A stretch of DNA of 7,157 nt from Candidatus Kuenenia stuttgartensis (GCA_943326025.2 CALPRR020000132.1:1-7157), one strand, 5' to 3'. Shown: positions 1-6,393, numbered from the stretch's first letter. Made by a program: numbers and translations. Notes: generated by a model not told the origin, from the sequence alone.

Positions 1-190
1 GTAAAAACTTTGAATTTTATTTGTTGGCTCGTCTTTTTTATTAATACGCTGTTTTACCTTTTTTTCTCAATTTTCAAAGAACTTATTTGTTATCCTAGAT
101 TCAAGACTCGAAGAAGAAAGATTTTAAGACTTTCTCTATTTTGTCATTTCAAGATTCTAAAACTTTACTTTTAACATCTCGCTCGTTAGC
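1..190 (-). other. 5' leader of an rRNA operon (16S gene lies beyond the left edge)
   Basis: This stretch is read on the minus strand downstream of two tandem promoters. It has no open frame of useful length and contains a boxA-like element near its left end. Promoter pair, GC-rich discriminators, boxA and an AT-rich leader is the layout found upstream of 16S rRNA genes, where boxA recruits the NusB/NusE antitermination complex and the leader pairs with the 16S trailer for RNase III processing. The 16S gene itself is not in the window, so the assignment is an inference from control elements. The leader also holds two related words (ATTCAAGACTC and TTTCAAGATTC on the plus strand, near 99 and 147) that could be part of processing structures. 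The alternative is the leader of another highly expressed stable RNA or tRNA cluster. Confidence 0.72.
68..84 (-). promoter_or_regulatory. boxA-like antitermination element
   Basis: The minus strand reads AAGTTCTTTGAAAATTG. This is very close to the boxA of Gram-positive rRNA leaders (TGTTCTTTGAAAACT) and to the GTTCTTTGA word common just before 16S genes in Bacteroidota. It lies about 110 nt downstream of the proximal promoter and 67 nt from the window edge, as expected for the leader boxA of an rRNA transcript. Its role in binding NusB-NusE to resist Rho termination is known for the element in other bacteria and is inferred here. Confidence 0.75.
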
Positions 191-196
191 GGGGTG

Positions 197-226
197 CAAA
201 GATAATCAAACTTTTTATTCTAACAA
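197..226 (-). promoter_or_regulatory. Proximal rRNA-type promoter (P2)
   Basis: On the minus strand a TTG (226-224) is followed by a 19-nt spacer and TATCTTTG (204-197). This is a full match to the Bacteroidota primary-sigma consensus of TTG at -33 and TAnnTTTG at -7. The expected start is near 190. Just downstream comes CACCCCGC, a GC-rich discriminator that stands out in this AT-rich DNA and is typical of growth-rate or ppGpp-controlled promoters. Just upstream (about 227-257) the minus strand carries phased A and T tracts that look like an UP element. A small palindrome, GCT-CGTT-AGC (181-190), sits at the presumed start site. Confidence 0.82.
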
Positions 227-302
227 CACTTTTTTAATTTATTTTTTAAAAAATTCTGTTTGAAATGTTTTGTTATCATTTTTGCTTTGATTTTACATTT
301 TG

Positions 303-318
303 CTTTAGCTTGCTAAAG
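303..318. repeat. Short perfect hairpin between P1 and P2
   Basis: CTTTAGC (303-309) and GCTAAAG (312-318) form a perfect 7-bp inverted repeat with only two bases between arms (or six pairs with a CTTG tetraloop). It lies in the part of the rRNA leader transcribed only from P1. There is no T-run after it on either strand, so it is not an intrinsic terminator. Its role is unknown. Confidence 0.45.
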
Positions 319-356
319 TTCTGCATTGTCATTGCTTTGTTTTCAAATTGTGTGCT

Positions 357-372
357 GCTTACCGTTGTAAGC
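357..372. repeat. Palindrome at the start of the P1 transcript
   Basis: GCTTAC (357-362) and GTAAGC (367-372) are exact inverted repeats around the loop CGTT, directly at the expected +1 region of P1. The smaller GCT-CGTT-AGC at 181-190 occupies the same place relative to P2 and keeps the same CGTT centre. It could be a hairpin at the 5' end of the nascent RNA or an operator. No binding protein can be named. Confidence 0.55.
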
Positions 373-377
373 GGTGG

Positions 378-407
378 CAAAGATAGATACTCTTTTTAAA
401 TCCACAA
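378..407 (-). promoter_or_regulatory. Distal rRNA-type promoter (P1)
   Basis: A second minus-strand promoter has the same geometry as the proximal one: TTG (407-405), a 19-nt spacer, TATCTTTG (385-378), then the GC-rich discriminator CCACCGC. The expected start is near 371. The two -7 boxes are 181 bp apart on the same strand with no gene between them, so they form a tandem pair feeding one transcript. Tandem promoters of this kind are common for rRNA operons. Confidence 0.8.
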
Positions 408-689
408 GCGTTTTAAACAATCTTTTATTAATAAAATTGAAAATAATTTGTAAATGATTATTTTTCAGTGAATTATTTTTCATTTTTTTTTAGAAAAAAC
501 TATCATTTCACATAAAACACTCTATTAATAAAACTATTTCTAATAAATCTACTGGTATTTACTGAATTCAATACCTAGTTTATAATAAATATTAACTAAG
601 CAATAACTAAAATACTTTAGTCTTATTTAATTATAGATTATAAAGACTAGAATTCAATGTTCAATTTATTAAATTATTTCAATAACACT

Positions 690-716
690 AAAAAAGCGAT
701 ACTTAATCATTCGCTT
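690..716 (-). terminator. Possible minus-strand intrinsic terminator
   Basis: Read on the minus strand, AAGCGA (716-711) and TCGCTT (699-694) form a 6-bp stem with an 11-nt loop, and the second arm runs into a T-run (to about 690). The shape is that of a weak factor-independent terminator. No minus-strand gene to its right needs it, so it could stop antisense transcripts from the neighbouring gene before they reach the rRNA promoters, or be a remnant of a lost gene. Confidence 0.3.
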
Positions 717-751
717 CAATGAAAATCTATAATTATTCATATTTCATTGAA
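715..751. repeat. 10-bp inverted repeat upstream of the DUF4139 gene
   Basis: TTCAATGAAA (715-724) and TTTCATTGAA (742-751) are exact reverse complements 17 bp apart, ending 44 bp before the ATG at 796. The arm-to-arm distance is about 27 bp centre to centre, between two and three helical turns, so a dimeric regulator could bind it. It could also fold in RNA if transcription starts upstream. It overlaps the possible minus-strand terminator by two bases. Confidence 0.45.
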
Positions 752-795
752 CGTTTTAAATGTTTGGTTGTACAGAATCAAAAATACAAGAAATT

Positions 796-2502
796 ATGGA
801 AAATATAATCAAATTTAAATGGGCGAATCAATTAATTATTATTGTAACGCTTTTAATACATCAATCGTTGTTTGCGAATGAAAAAGAAATAATTAAATCA
901 ACAATTAGTGAAGTTACGGTTTATGCGCAAGGTGCTCAAATTTACCGAAAAGCAAGTTATACTGTTAAACATGGAATCACTGAAGTCATTATAGAAGGAA
1001 TCTGTGCAACGATAGATCCAAACAGCATACAAGTTAAAGCAACAGGAAATGTAATTATTTTAGATTCTAAACATTCTATTTTCTATCCAAAACCAGAAGA
1101 ATTAGCATTAGAAGGTTTACCGTTGAAAATCAGAAAGGATATTCAATTTTTACAAGACTCAATAAATGCAATTCAATTTGATCTTCAAGAAATTCAAGAT
1201 GAAATTGATGTTTTGACAGCTACAAAAACAATTTTAATGAGTAACGGAGCTATTCGTGGACAAGGAAAAGTGAATGACTCGATTAACTTGCTGAAACAAG
1301 CAGTTGACTATTATTCTGTTAAAATGTTGGAATTAAATAAACGTATTCAACAATTAAATCGTAAAAAAGCAGATAAAGCTGAACGTAAACGTGGAATGGA
1401 CGATCGCATCTATAAATTGAGAAATTACCAATCAAACGCAAATTTGAATCCTGAAAATAACGAACCAACGCACCGAATCATCGTTACATTATCCGCTAAA
1501 GAAATCGTTTCAGGTAAATTCACGATTTCTTATTTAGTTTCTGAAGCTGGTTGGACGCCTTTGTATGATATTCGAAGTGATATTTCTTCAGGAAAAATCA
1601 ATTTAAACTATAAAGCGCAAGTTTATCAAAATACAGGAACTGACTGGGACAATGTGAATTTGAATATTTCTACAAACAATCCTTATCAAAATAAAACAAA
1701 ACCAACTTTACATCCTTGGTATATTGACTATAATATGTACAAACAAGAACAAGTCAGTTACAATAATAATCGAACAATGCCACCAAGTTCAATGGCTGAT
1801 AAAGCAAAATCATATGGTTTTTCCAAATCAGCAGATAGCGAAATGGAAGTAAATTCATTGAGTACTGCCGAATTTGTCCAAGTGATTGATCATGTTATTT
1901 CAGCAGAATTTAAAATTGATTTACCTTATTCTATTAAATCGAATAGTGAGCAACATATGGTTTTAGTTAAAAACATTGATTTAGAAGTAAAATACAATTA
2001 TTTCGCAGCTCCAAAATTAGATAATGGTACTTATTTAGTAGCTCAACTTTCTAAATTAGATGAATTGCAATTGATTCCTGCTAAAGCGAATATTTTCTTT
2101 GAAGGAAGTTATATTGGAGAAACTTACATCGATCCAACAACGATGGAAGATACGTTAAATTTAAGTTTAGGTAAAGATCCAAATATTATCATTCGTCGAA
2201 ATTTATTGAAAAAAGATTACAAAGAGAAAATCGTTGGAAATTACATTGAGAAAACATACTCCTATGCAATTGAGGTTAAAAACTTGAAATCAAATGGTAT
2301 TAACATTATTCTTCAAGATCAATTACCGATTACTCAAAATACAGATATTATAATTGAGGCTTTAGATATGAGTAAAGGTCGTTATGATGATAAAACAGGA
2401 ATCATTGAATGGGATTTAAATATCAAAACAAAAGAAACGAAAACGATTGAATTCCAATATAAAGTGAAATACAATAAAGATCAGAATTTACCAATCAATT
2501 AA
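796..2502 (+). CDS. Exported DUF4140/DUF4139 (mucoidy inhibitor MuiA family) protein
   Basis: The protein has 568 residues and matches the mucoidy inhibitor A family, whose biochemical function is unknown. I chose the ATG at 796, not the in-frame ATG at 760, because it begins a clean Sec signal peptide: a short basic n-region, a hydrophobic stretch around residues 13-21, and a likely cut after LFA at about residue 27. There is no lipobox Cys, so a soluble periplasmic protein is expected. A DUF4140-like N-terminal domain starts at residue 39 (EVTVYAQGAQIYR). A helical, charged, probably coiled-coil region spans about 107-215. A DUF4139 C-terminal domain follows from about 232, with its hallmark words GWTPLYDIR (W253, Y257, D258) and TGTDWDN (D283, W284). 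An Asn/Ser-rich, probably flexible loop interrupts it near 313-355. The length is usual for the family. The gene points away from the rRNA-type promoters and is followed closely by ispH. Confidence 0.88.
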   Translation: MENIIKFKWANQLIIIVTLLIHQSLFANEKEIIKSTISEVTVYAQGAQIYRKASYTVKHGITEVIIEGICATIDPNSIQVKATGNVIILDSKHSIFYPKPEELALEGLPLKIRKDIQFLQDSINAIQFDLQEIQDEIDVLTATKTILMSNGAIRGQGKVNDSINLLKQAVDYYSVKMLELNKRIQQLNRKKADKAERKRGMDDRIYKLRNYQSNANLNPENNEPTHRIIVTLSAKEIVSGKFTISYLVSEAGWTPLYDIRSDISSGKINLNYKAQVYQNTGTDWDNVNLNISTNNPYQNKTKPTLHPWYIDYNMYKQEQVSYNNNRTMPPSSMADKAKSYGFSKSADSEMEVNSLSTAEFVQVIDHVISAEFKIDLPYSIKSNSEQHMVLVKNIDLEVKYNYFAAPKLDNGTYLVAQLSKLDELQLIPAKANIFFEGSYIGETYIDPTTMEDTLNLSLGKDPNIIIRRNLLKKDYKEKIVGNYIEKTYSYAIEVKNLKSNGINIILQDQLPITQNTDIIIEALDMSKGRYDDKTGIIEWDLNIKTKETKTIEFQYKVKYNKDQNLPIN

Positions 2503-2506
2503 GCCT

Positions 2507-2599
2507 GATTGCAAATTGCAGATTTGCAGATTACAAATTGGCAGATTACAGATTGCAGAATAATTGCAATTTGTAATCTGTAATTTGTAATTTTACAAT
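2507..2599. repeat. Intergenic cluster of short direct and inverted repeats
   Basis: The gap between the DUF4139 gene and ispH is built almost entirely from variants of one word, GCAGATTACAAATTG, and its complement. Two head-to-tail 15-bp copies lie at 2526-2540 and 2541-2555, differing by one base. The sequence CAGATTACAAATTG (2527-2540) has an exact 14-bp reverse complement at 2567-2580, and AATTTGTAA recurs at 2582-2590. The RNA could fold into a long stem with a loop of about 26 nt, with several alternative registers. A short T-run follows (2590-2594), so it may act as an imperfect terminator. It could also be a member of a dispersed intergenic repeat family. Confidence 0.7.
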
Positions 2600-2613
2600 T
2601 GAAAATAACGCAC

Positions 2614-3843
2614 ATGAAAAAATTTGAAATTCCAGAATTTTACAGATCTCCAATTATTAGTCAGGTTAAAGAAAAGCGAAAATCAGATGATCCTCGTAAG
2701 AAGGACTTCTCTCCTACTATTCTTGATTTTGGAAAAATTCGATTTTTAATTGCGCGCCATTTTGGGTTTTGTTATGGTGTTGAAAATGCGATTGAAATTG
2801 CCTACAAAGCGATTTATGAAAATCCTGACAAACGAATTTTCTTATTAAGTCAAATGATTCACAATCCAGGTGTGAATGAAGATTTATTGAAAAATGGGAT
2901 TCAATTCCTTCAGGATACAACTGGAAATCAATTAATAGCTTGGGATGAATTGACTTCAGAAGACATTGTAATCGTTCCTGCCTTCGGAACAACGGTTGAA
3001 ATTGAACAATTGTTAACTGAAAAAGGGATTCAAGTTTCAAAATACAATACTACTTGTCCTTTTGTAGAAAAGGTTTGGAATCGTTCAGAAACACTTGGAA
3101 AAACAAATCATACAATCATTATTCATGGAAAACATTCTCATGAAGAAACGAGAGCTACTTTTTCACACAGTCAACAAAATGCTCCTTCTTTAGTGATTAA
3201 AGACTTAAAGGAAGCCAAAAAATTAGCTGATTTCATAAATGGTAAAATTGATATATCAACTTTTGAAGAAGTATTTAAAGGAAGATATTCTTCAAATTTT
3301 GATCCTTCATCAGATTTAAATAAAATTGGGGTTGTAAATCAAACAACAATGTTAGCGACAGAAACACAGGAAATTACTGATTTTCTTCGTGAAACAATGA
3401 TTACTAAACATGGTTTAGAAACAATTAAAGATCACATTGCGGATACAAGAGATACACTCTGTTATGCAACAAATGACAATCAGACTGCAACTTTAGGCTT
3501 GATGGAAAATGAAGCTGATTTTGCATTAATTATTGGAGGTTATAATAGTTCAAATACAACACATTTAGTAGAGTTATTGGAACAAAAATTTCCATCATAC
3601 TTCATTAATAACAAAGAAAACATTCTTTCTACAAGTGAATTGCAATCATACAATATTCATTCAAAGGAAATCGAATTAATATCGAATTACATCCCTAATA
3701 AAGAGCGAATAGATATTATCTTAACTTCAGGAGCTTCTTGTCCAGACGCAATAGTGGATGAAGTAATCCAAAAAATATTATTTATGAATGGCATAACTGT
3801 TGATATAGAAAGTGTCATTAATAATCTTATGACTCAGTCATAA
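2614..3843 (+). CDS. ispH: 4-hydroxy-3-methylbut-2-enyl diphosphate reductase (IspH)
   Basis: This cytosolic iron-sulfur enzyme catalyses the last MEP pathway step, reducing HMBPP to isopentenyl and dimethylallyl diphosphate. The protein has 409 residues from the ATG at 2614, which I prefer over the in-frame TTG at 2599 because MKKFEIPEFYRSP is the more natural N-terminus. The three cluster ligands are visible: C53 (GFCYGVENA), C148 (NTTCPFVEKVW) and C283 (DTLCYATND). Substrate-site residues also match: H83 (MIHNPGVNE), H176 and E178 in HSHEETRAT, the QTT at 243-245, the SSN at 312-314, and S375 in SGASCPD. It belongs to the long form shared with cyanobacteria and plants, about 90 residues longer than the E. 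coli enzyme, with an N-terminal extension of about 40 residues and an insertion around 190-235. No own promoter is clear, and the repeat-rich gap separates it from the gene upstream. Confidence 0.96.
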   Translation: MKKFEIPEFYRSPIISQVKEKRKSDDPRKKDFSPTILDFGKIRFLIARHFGFCYGVENAIEIAYKAIYENPDKRIFLLSQMIHNPGVNEDLLKNGIQFLQDTTGNQLIAWDELTSEDIVIVPAFGTTVEIEQLLTEKGIQVSKYNTTCPFVEKVWNRSETLGKTNHTIIIHGKHSHEETRATFSHSQQNAPSLVIKDLKEAKKLADFINGKIDISTFEEVFKGRYSSNFDPSSDLNKIGVVNQTTMLATETQEITDFLRETMITKHGLETIKDHIADTRDTLCYATNDNQTATLGLMENEADFALIIGGYNSSNTTHLVELLEQKFPSYFINNKENILSTSELQSYNIHSKEIELISNYIPNKERIDIILTSGASCPDAIVDEVIQKILFMNGITVDIESVINNLMTQS

Positions 3844-4058
3844 AAATAAGAGATTTATAAAATATAATGTTTTTGAATTAAAGCATAAATATTACATGTA
3901 TTTAATATTTACAACTATCAACCTCTTTAATCCACCCTCAAGGAAGGAAACCTAAAACATTCAATGACAAATAAATAACTAAAGATTTATTTTAAGACAC
4001 ATTTTTTTAACCAAAATCTATGATTCAGTAAACAATTATCATTATTTTTCAATATTAT
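3844..4058. other. Non-coding gap between ispH and the cyclase gene
   Basis: This is 215 nt of AT-rich DNA. It should hold the ispH transcript end and the promoter of the cyclase operon, but I find no good hairpin terminator and no TAnnTTTG box with a partner. The A/T-only inverted repeat AAATAAA...TTTATTT (about 3970-3994) is too weak to call. A purine-rich patch with local G+C (3931-3953, including AAGGAAGGAAACC) stands out from the surroundings and might be a protein or RNA contact site. Nothing specific can be assigned. Confidence 0.5.
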
Positions 4059-5768
4059 TTGAAAGTTGTGGAACGTTTTATCAATTTACTGATCATAGAT
4101 GAGGATGACAAAAGCCAAAAAGGCTTAAAAGGAATTCTTTCTGGTGCTGGGAACAATATCCTATCAGTCCATACTTTCTTTGATGCTATTCCTATACTTA
4201 GTAAAAAAGAAATTGGTATCTTATTAATTAATATTGATTGCCCATCTTTTCCTGGATTTGATGTTTTTCGTCAAATTAAAGAAATAAGTATTGTTAAAAG
4301 TATTTATATCATTGTTATTTCGAAAGACATTTATTCTGGATCAAAAATGATAAAAGGATTAAATGAAGGAGCTATTGACAATATTACTAAACCTTTCAAT
4401 CCCAATTTAATAGTATCTAAAATTGAAGTTTATAAATCTTTATTTTATAAGGATCAACGTATTGGGCAATTATTAGGTAATATTTTCCCTCAAAATGTAC
4501 TTGATGAATTAAATACAAATGGCAAATTCTCACCAAAACGTGTAGAAAATGGAGTAGTATTATTTACAGATTTTGTTAATTTTTCTCAAAAAGCGAGTAA
4601 GGTAAAACCAATGCAGTTATTGAGAAAATTAGAGCATTACTTTACTCATTTTGATGAAATCATAGGACGATATAATTTAGAAAAGATCAAAACAATTGGA
4701 GATTCTTATATGGTTTTAGGTGGTGTAACCGAAAACAATAAACAACCTGCAATAAGAGCTTGCTTAGCCGCATTGGAAATTCGCGATTTCATGATCAATG
4801 AAAAAATATTAGCCAAAGCTATGAAACAAGACTATTGGGAAATAAGAATTGGAATACATCAAGGCCCTTTAGTTACTGGAATAATTGGAACAAAAAAATT
4901 CAGTTTTGATGTATGGGGAGACACTGTAAATATAGCTTCACGAGCAGAAAATAGTGCATCTCCTAATACCATAAGTATCACTTCTACAATTGCAAATCAA
5001 ATAAAAGAGTATTTTGTAATTAATTCGAGAGGTAATGTTGAAATTAAAAAACGTGGCGGAGATGTAGAAATGTTTTTCTTGGAACAATTAAAAATTGAAC
5101 ATAGCTTTTATAAAGAAGGAAAATTAGCTTCTCCTGAAATACTTGAAATGTGTGAGTTAAGTCAAATTGATTTTATTCATATGCGTAAAAACATACTTAA
5201 CATTTTAAAAGCATCATTACCTGATGAAGTTGCTTATCATGATTTATCTCACACATTAAATGTTGAAAAATCAGTTACAAGGTATGCAAAACTGGAGGGT
5301 TTAAACGAAGATGAAATTATCATTCTGCAAACAGCAGCATTATATCATGATGCAGGATTTATTTTAACCAACAAGGACAATGAAGAATTTGCTGCTAATT
5401 TAGCAAGTATTCATTTACCTAAATTTGGCTACAAAGAAGATATAATTTCAGAAATTATCTCAATTATTCATTCAACTAATCATAACAAACCAAAGAAAAC
5501 TTTACTCCAAAAAATTATGAGTGATGCTGATCATGATTACTTCGGTAGAGCAGATTATTATTCTGTAGCAAATCGTTTGAGAACTGAAATGGCAAATTAC
5601 GGTTTAGAGATGACAGATAAAGAATGGATTGAATATCAATTGAATTATTTAGAGGGTAAGCACCGATTTTATACTGAAACAGCTAAAAACATTCGCTTAC
5701 ATGGAAAAATATTGCGAATTCAAGAATTAAAAAATGAATTAAACAAATTGACAATAACAACAAAATGA
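4059..5768 (+). CDS. Receiver-like / class III adenylate cyclase / HD phosphohydrolase fusion
   Basis: This protein has 569 residues in three parts and no membrane segment, so it is cytosolic. Residues 8-125 form a response-regulator receiver fold with acidic D14-E15, S88 and K111 (TKPF), but the usual phospho-Asp position aligns with N58 (LINIDCP), with D60 two residues on. A linker helix (QLLGNIFPQNVLDEL, 137-151) leads to a class III cyclase domain at about 162-345. Metal ligands D171 (FTDF) and D215 (TIGDSY), adenine-selecting K211 and D284 (FDVWGD), and transition-state N291 and R295 are all present, which predicts an active homodimeric ATP-to-cAMP cyclase. Residues about 370-555 form an HD domain (H398, H430-D431, H471, D489/D491) with no GYP motif. 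Its substrate is unknown; cyclic-nucleotide hydrolysis is one option. The frame has no ATG before residue 97, so the start must be TTG at 4059 or GTG at 4068. The stop overlaps the next gene. Confidence 0.9.
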   Translation: MKVVERFINLLIIDEDDKSQKGLKGILSGAGNNILSVHTFFDAIPILSKKEIGILLINIDCPSFPGFDVFRQIKEISIVKSIYIIVISKDIYSGSKMIKGLNEGAIDNITKPFNPNLIVSKIEVYKSLFYKDQRIGQLLGNIFPQNVLDELNTNGKFSPKRVENGVVLFTDFVNFSQKASKVKPMQLLRKLEHYFTHFDEIIGRYNLEKIKTIGDSYMVLGGVTENNKQPAIRACLAALEIRDFMINEKILAKAMKQDYWEIRIGIHQGPLVTGIIGTKKFSFDVWGDTVNIASRAENSASPNTISITSTIANQIKEYFVINSRGNVEIKKRGGDVEMFFLEQLKIEHSFYKEGKLASPEILEMCELSQIDFIHMRKNILNILKASLPDEVAYHDLSHTLNVEKSVTRYAKLEGLNEDEIIILQTAALYHDAGFILTNKDNEEFAANLASIHLPKFGYKEDIISEIISIIHSTNHNKPKKTLLQKIMSDADHDYFGRADYYSVANRLRTEMANYGLEMTDKEWIEYQLNYLEGKHRFYTETAKNIRLHGKILRIQELKNELNKLTITTK

Positions 5769-6313
5769 AAGTTTATACTAAAAAAGGTGATACAGGCACA
5801 ACTCAATTAATTGGAGGAACACGTGTCTTAAAAAGTTCTATCAGAATTGAGGCTTACGGAACTATAGATGAATTAAATTCATATATAGGTATTATTCGTG
5901 ATCAAGAAATTGATGAAAAATATAAAAATCAATTAATTGAAATACAAGATAGATTATTTACGATTGGTTCAAGTTTAGCTGCTGATCCTGAAAAATCATC
6001 TATGAAAATTCCTGATCTCCTAGAAAGTGATATTACTTTTTTAGAAAATAGTATGGATGAAATGGATGAAACACTTCCAGAAATGAAATTCTTTGTTTTA
6101 CCAGGCGGTCACACAACTGTTTCTTTTTGTCATGTTGCAAGATGTATTTGTAGAAGAGCTGAACGTGTAATTGTTGCACTTCACGAAAATGAATATGTTA
6201 ACGAACAAGTTTTTAAATATGTGAATCGTTTAAGTGATTACCTTTTCGTACTTTCAAGAAAATTAACGCAAGATTTAAACGCGGTAGAGCAACCTTGGCA
6301 CCCTAGAATGTAA
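5765..6313 (+). CDS. pduO: Cob(I)alamin adenosyltransferase, PduO type
   Basis: The enzyme transfers the adenosyl group of ATP to cob(I)alamin to make coenzyme B12, working as a cytosolic trimer of four-helix bundles. At 182 residues it has the normal single-domain length. Diagnostic words are the N-terminal ATP loop VYTKKGDTGTTQL (3-15), the VEAYGTIDELN-like stretch at 28-38, the RCICRRAER block (126-134), and NRLSDYLFVLSRK (154-166), followed by the usual PWHPR tail. The start ATG lies inside the stop of the cyclase gene (ATGA at 5765-5768), so translation is probably coupled and both are on one mRNA. No cobalamin riboswitch is visible upstream. The organism probably salvages corrinoids for enzymes such as methylmalonyl-CoA mutase or class II ribonucleotide reductase, but no such gene is in the window. 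Confidence 0.95.
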   Translation: MKVYTKKGDTGTTQLIGGTRVLKSSIRIEAYGTIDELNSYIGIIRDQEIDEKYKNQLIEIQDRLFTIGSSLAADPEKSSMKIPDLLESDITFLENSMDEMDETLPEMKFFVLPGGHTTVSFCHVARCICRRAERVIVALHENEYVNEQVFKYVNRLSDYLFVLSRKLTQDLNAVEQPWHPRM

Positions 6314-6393
6314 GTTATCATGCATTTAAAAAGTATAAAAAATAGCTTTTCATTAAGGAATTATTAAAAAAAATCAAACTTTATCAACATTCA

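Larger units (their letters stand above)
408..795. other. AT-rich non-coding spacer
   Basis: This is the spacer between the minus-strand rRNA-type promoters and the divergent exported-protein gene. No convincing gene is visible on either strand. The only short frame noted is about 21 codons (657-722) with no family resemblance. The part near 408-430 may serve as upstream AT contact for P1. Two inverted repeats near 690-751 are listed separately. A weak promoter-like word, AATGTTTG (759-766), would place a start about 25 nt before the ATG at 796, but it has no good -33 partner. Confidence 0.6.

Noticed and set aside
657..722. A 21-codon plus-strand frame beginning with ATG in the left spacer
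   Set aside because: It is very short, low in complexity, overlaps the hairpin region and has no initiation signals.
760..795. Upstream ATG at 760 as the start of the DUF4139 protein
   Set aside because: The extra 12 residues would put charged and polar residues before the signal peptide; starting at 796 gives a normal Sec signal.
2507..2599. CRISPR array
   Set aside because: The repeats are 15 bp, directly abutting and partly inverted, without unique spacers of regular length.
2599..2613. TTG at 2599 as the start of IspH
   Set aside because: An ATG five codons later gives the expected N-terminus, and the intervening bases belong to the intergenic repeat patch.
2717..3040. A 107-codon open frame on the minus strand inside ispH
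   Set aside because: It lies wholly within the well-supported ispH gene in the opposite direction, its translation resembles no family, and it has no promoter of its own.
5700..5764. Cobalamin riboswitch controlling the adenosyltransferase
   Set aside because: There is no room: the gene starts inside the preceding coding sequence, and no B12-box-like sequence was seen in the 215-nt gap before the cyclase gene either.
6314..6393. A terminator directly after the adenosyltransferase gene
   Set aside because: The gap has A- and T-rich runs but no stem with enough G and C pairs to call.
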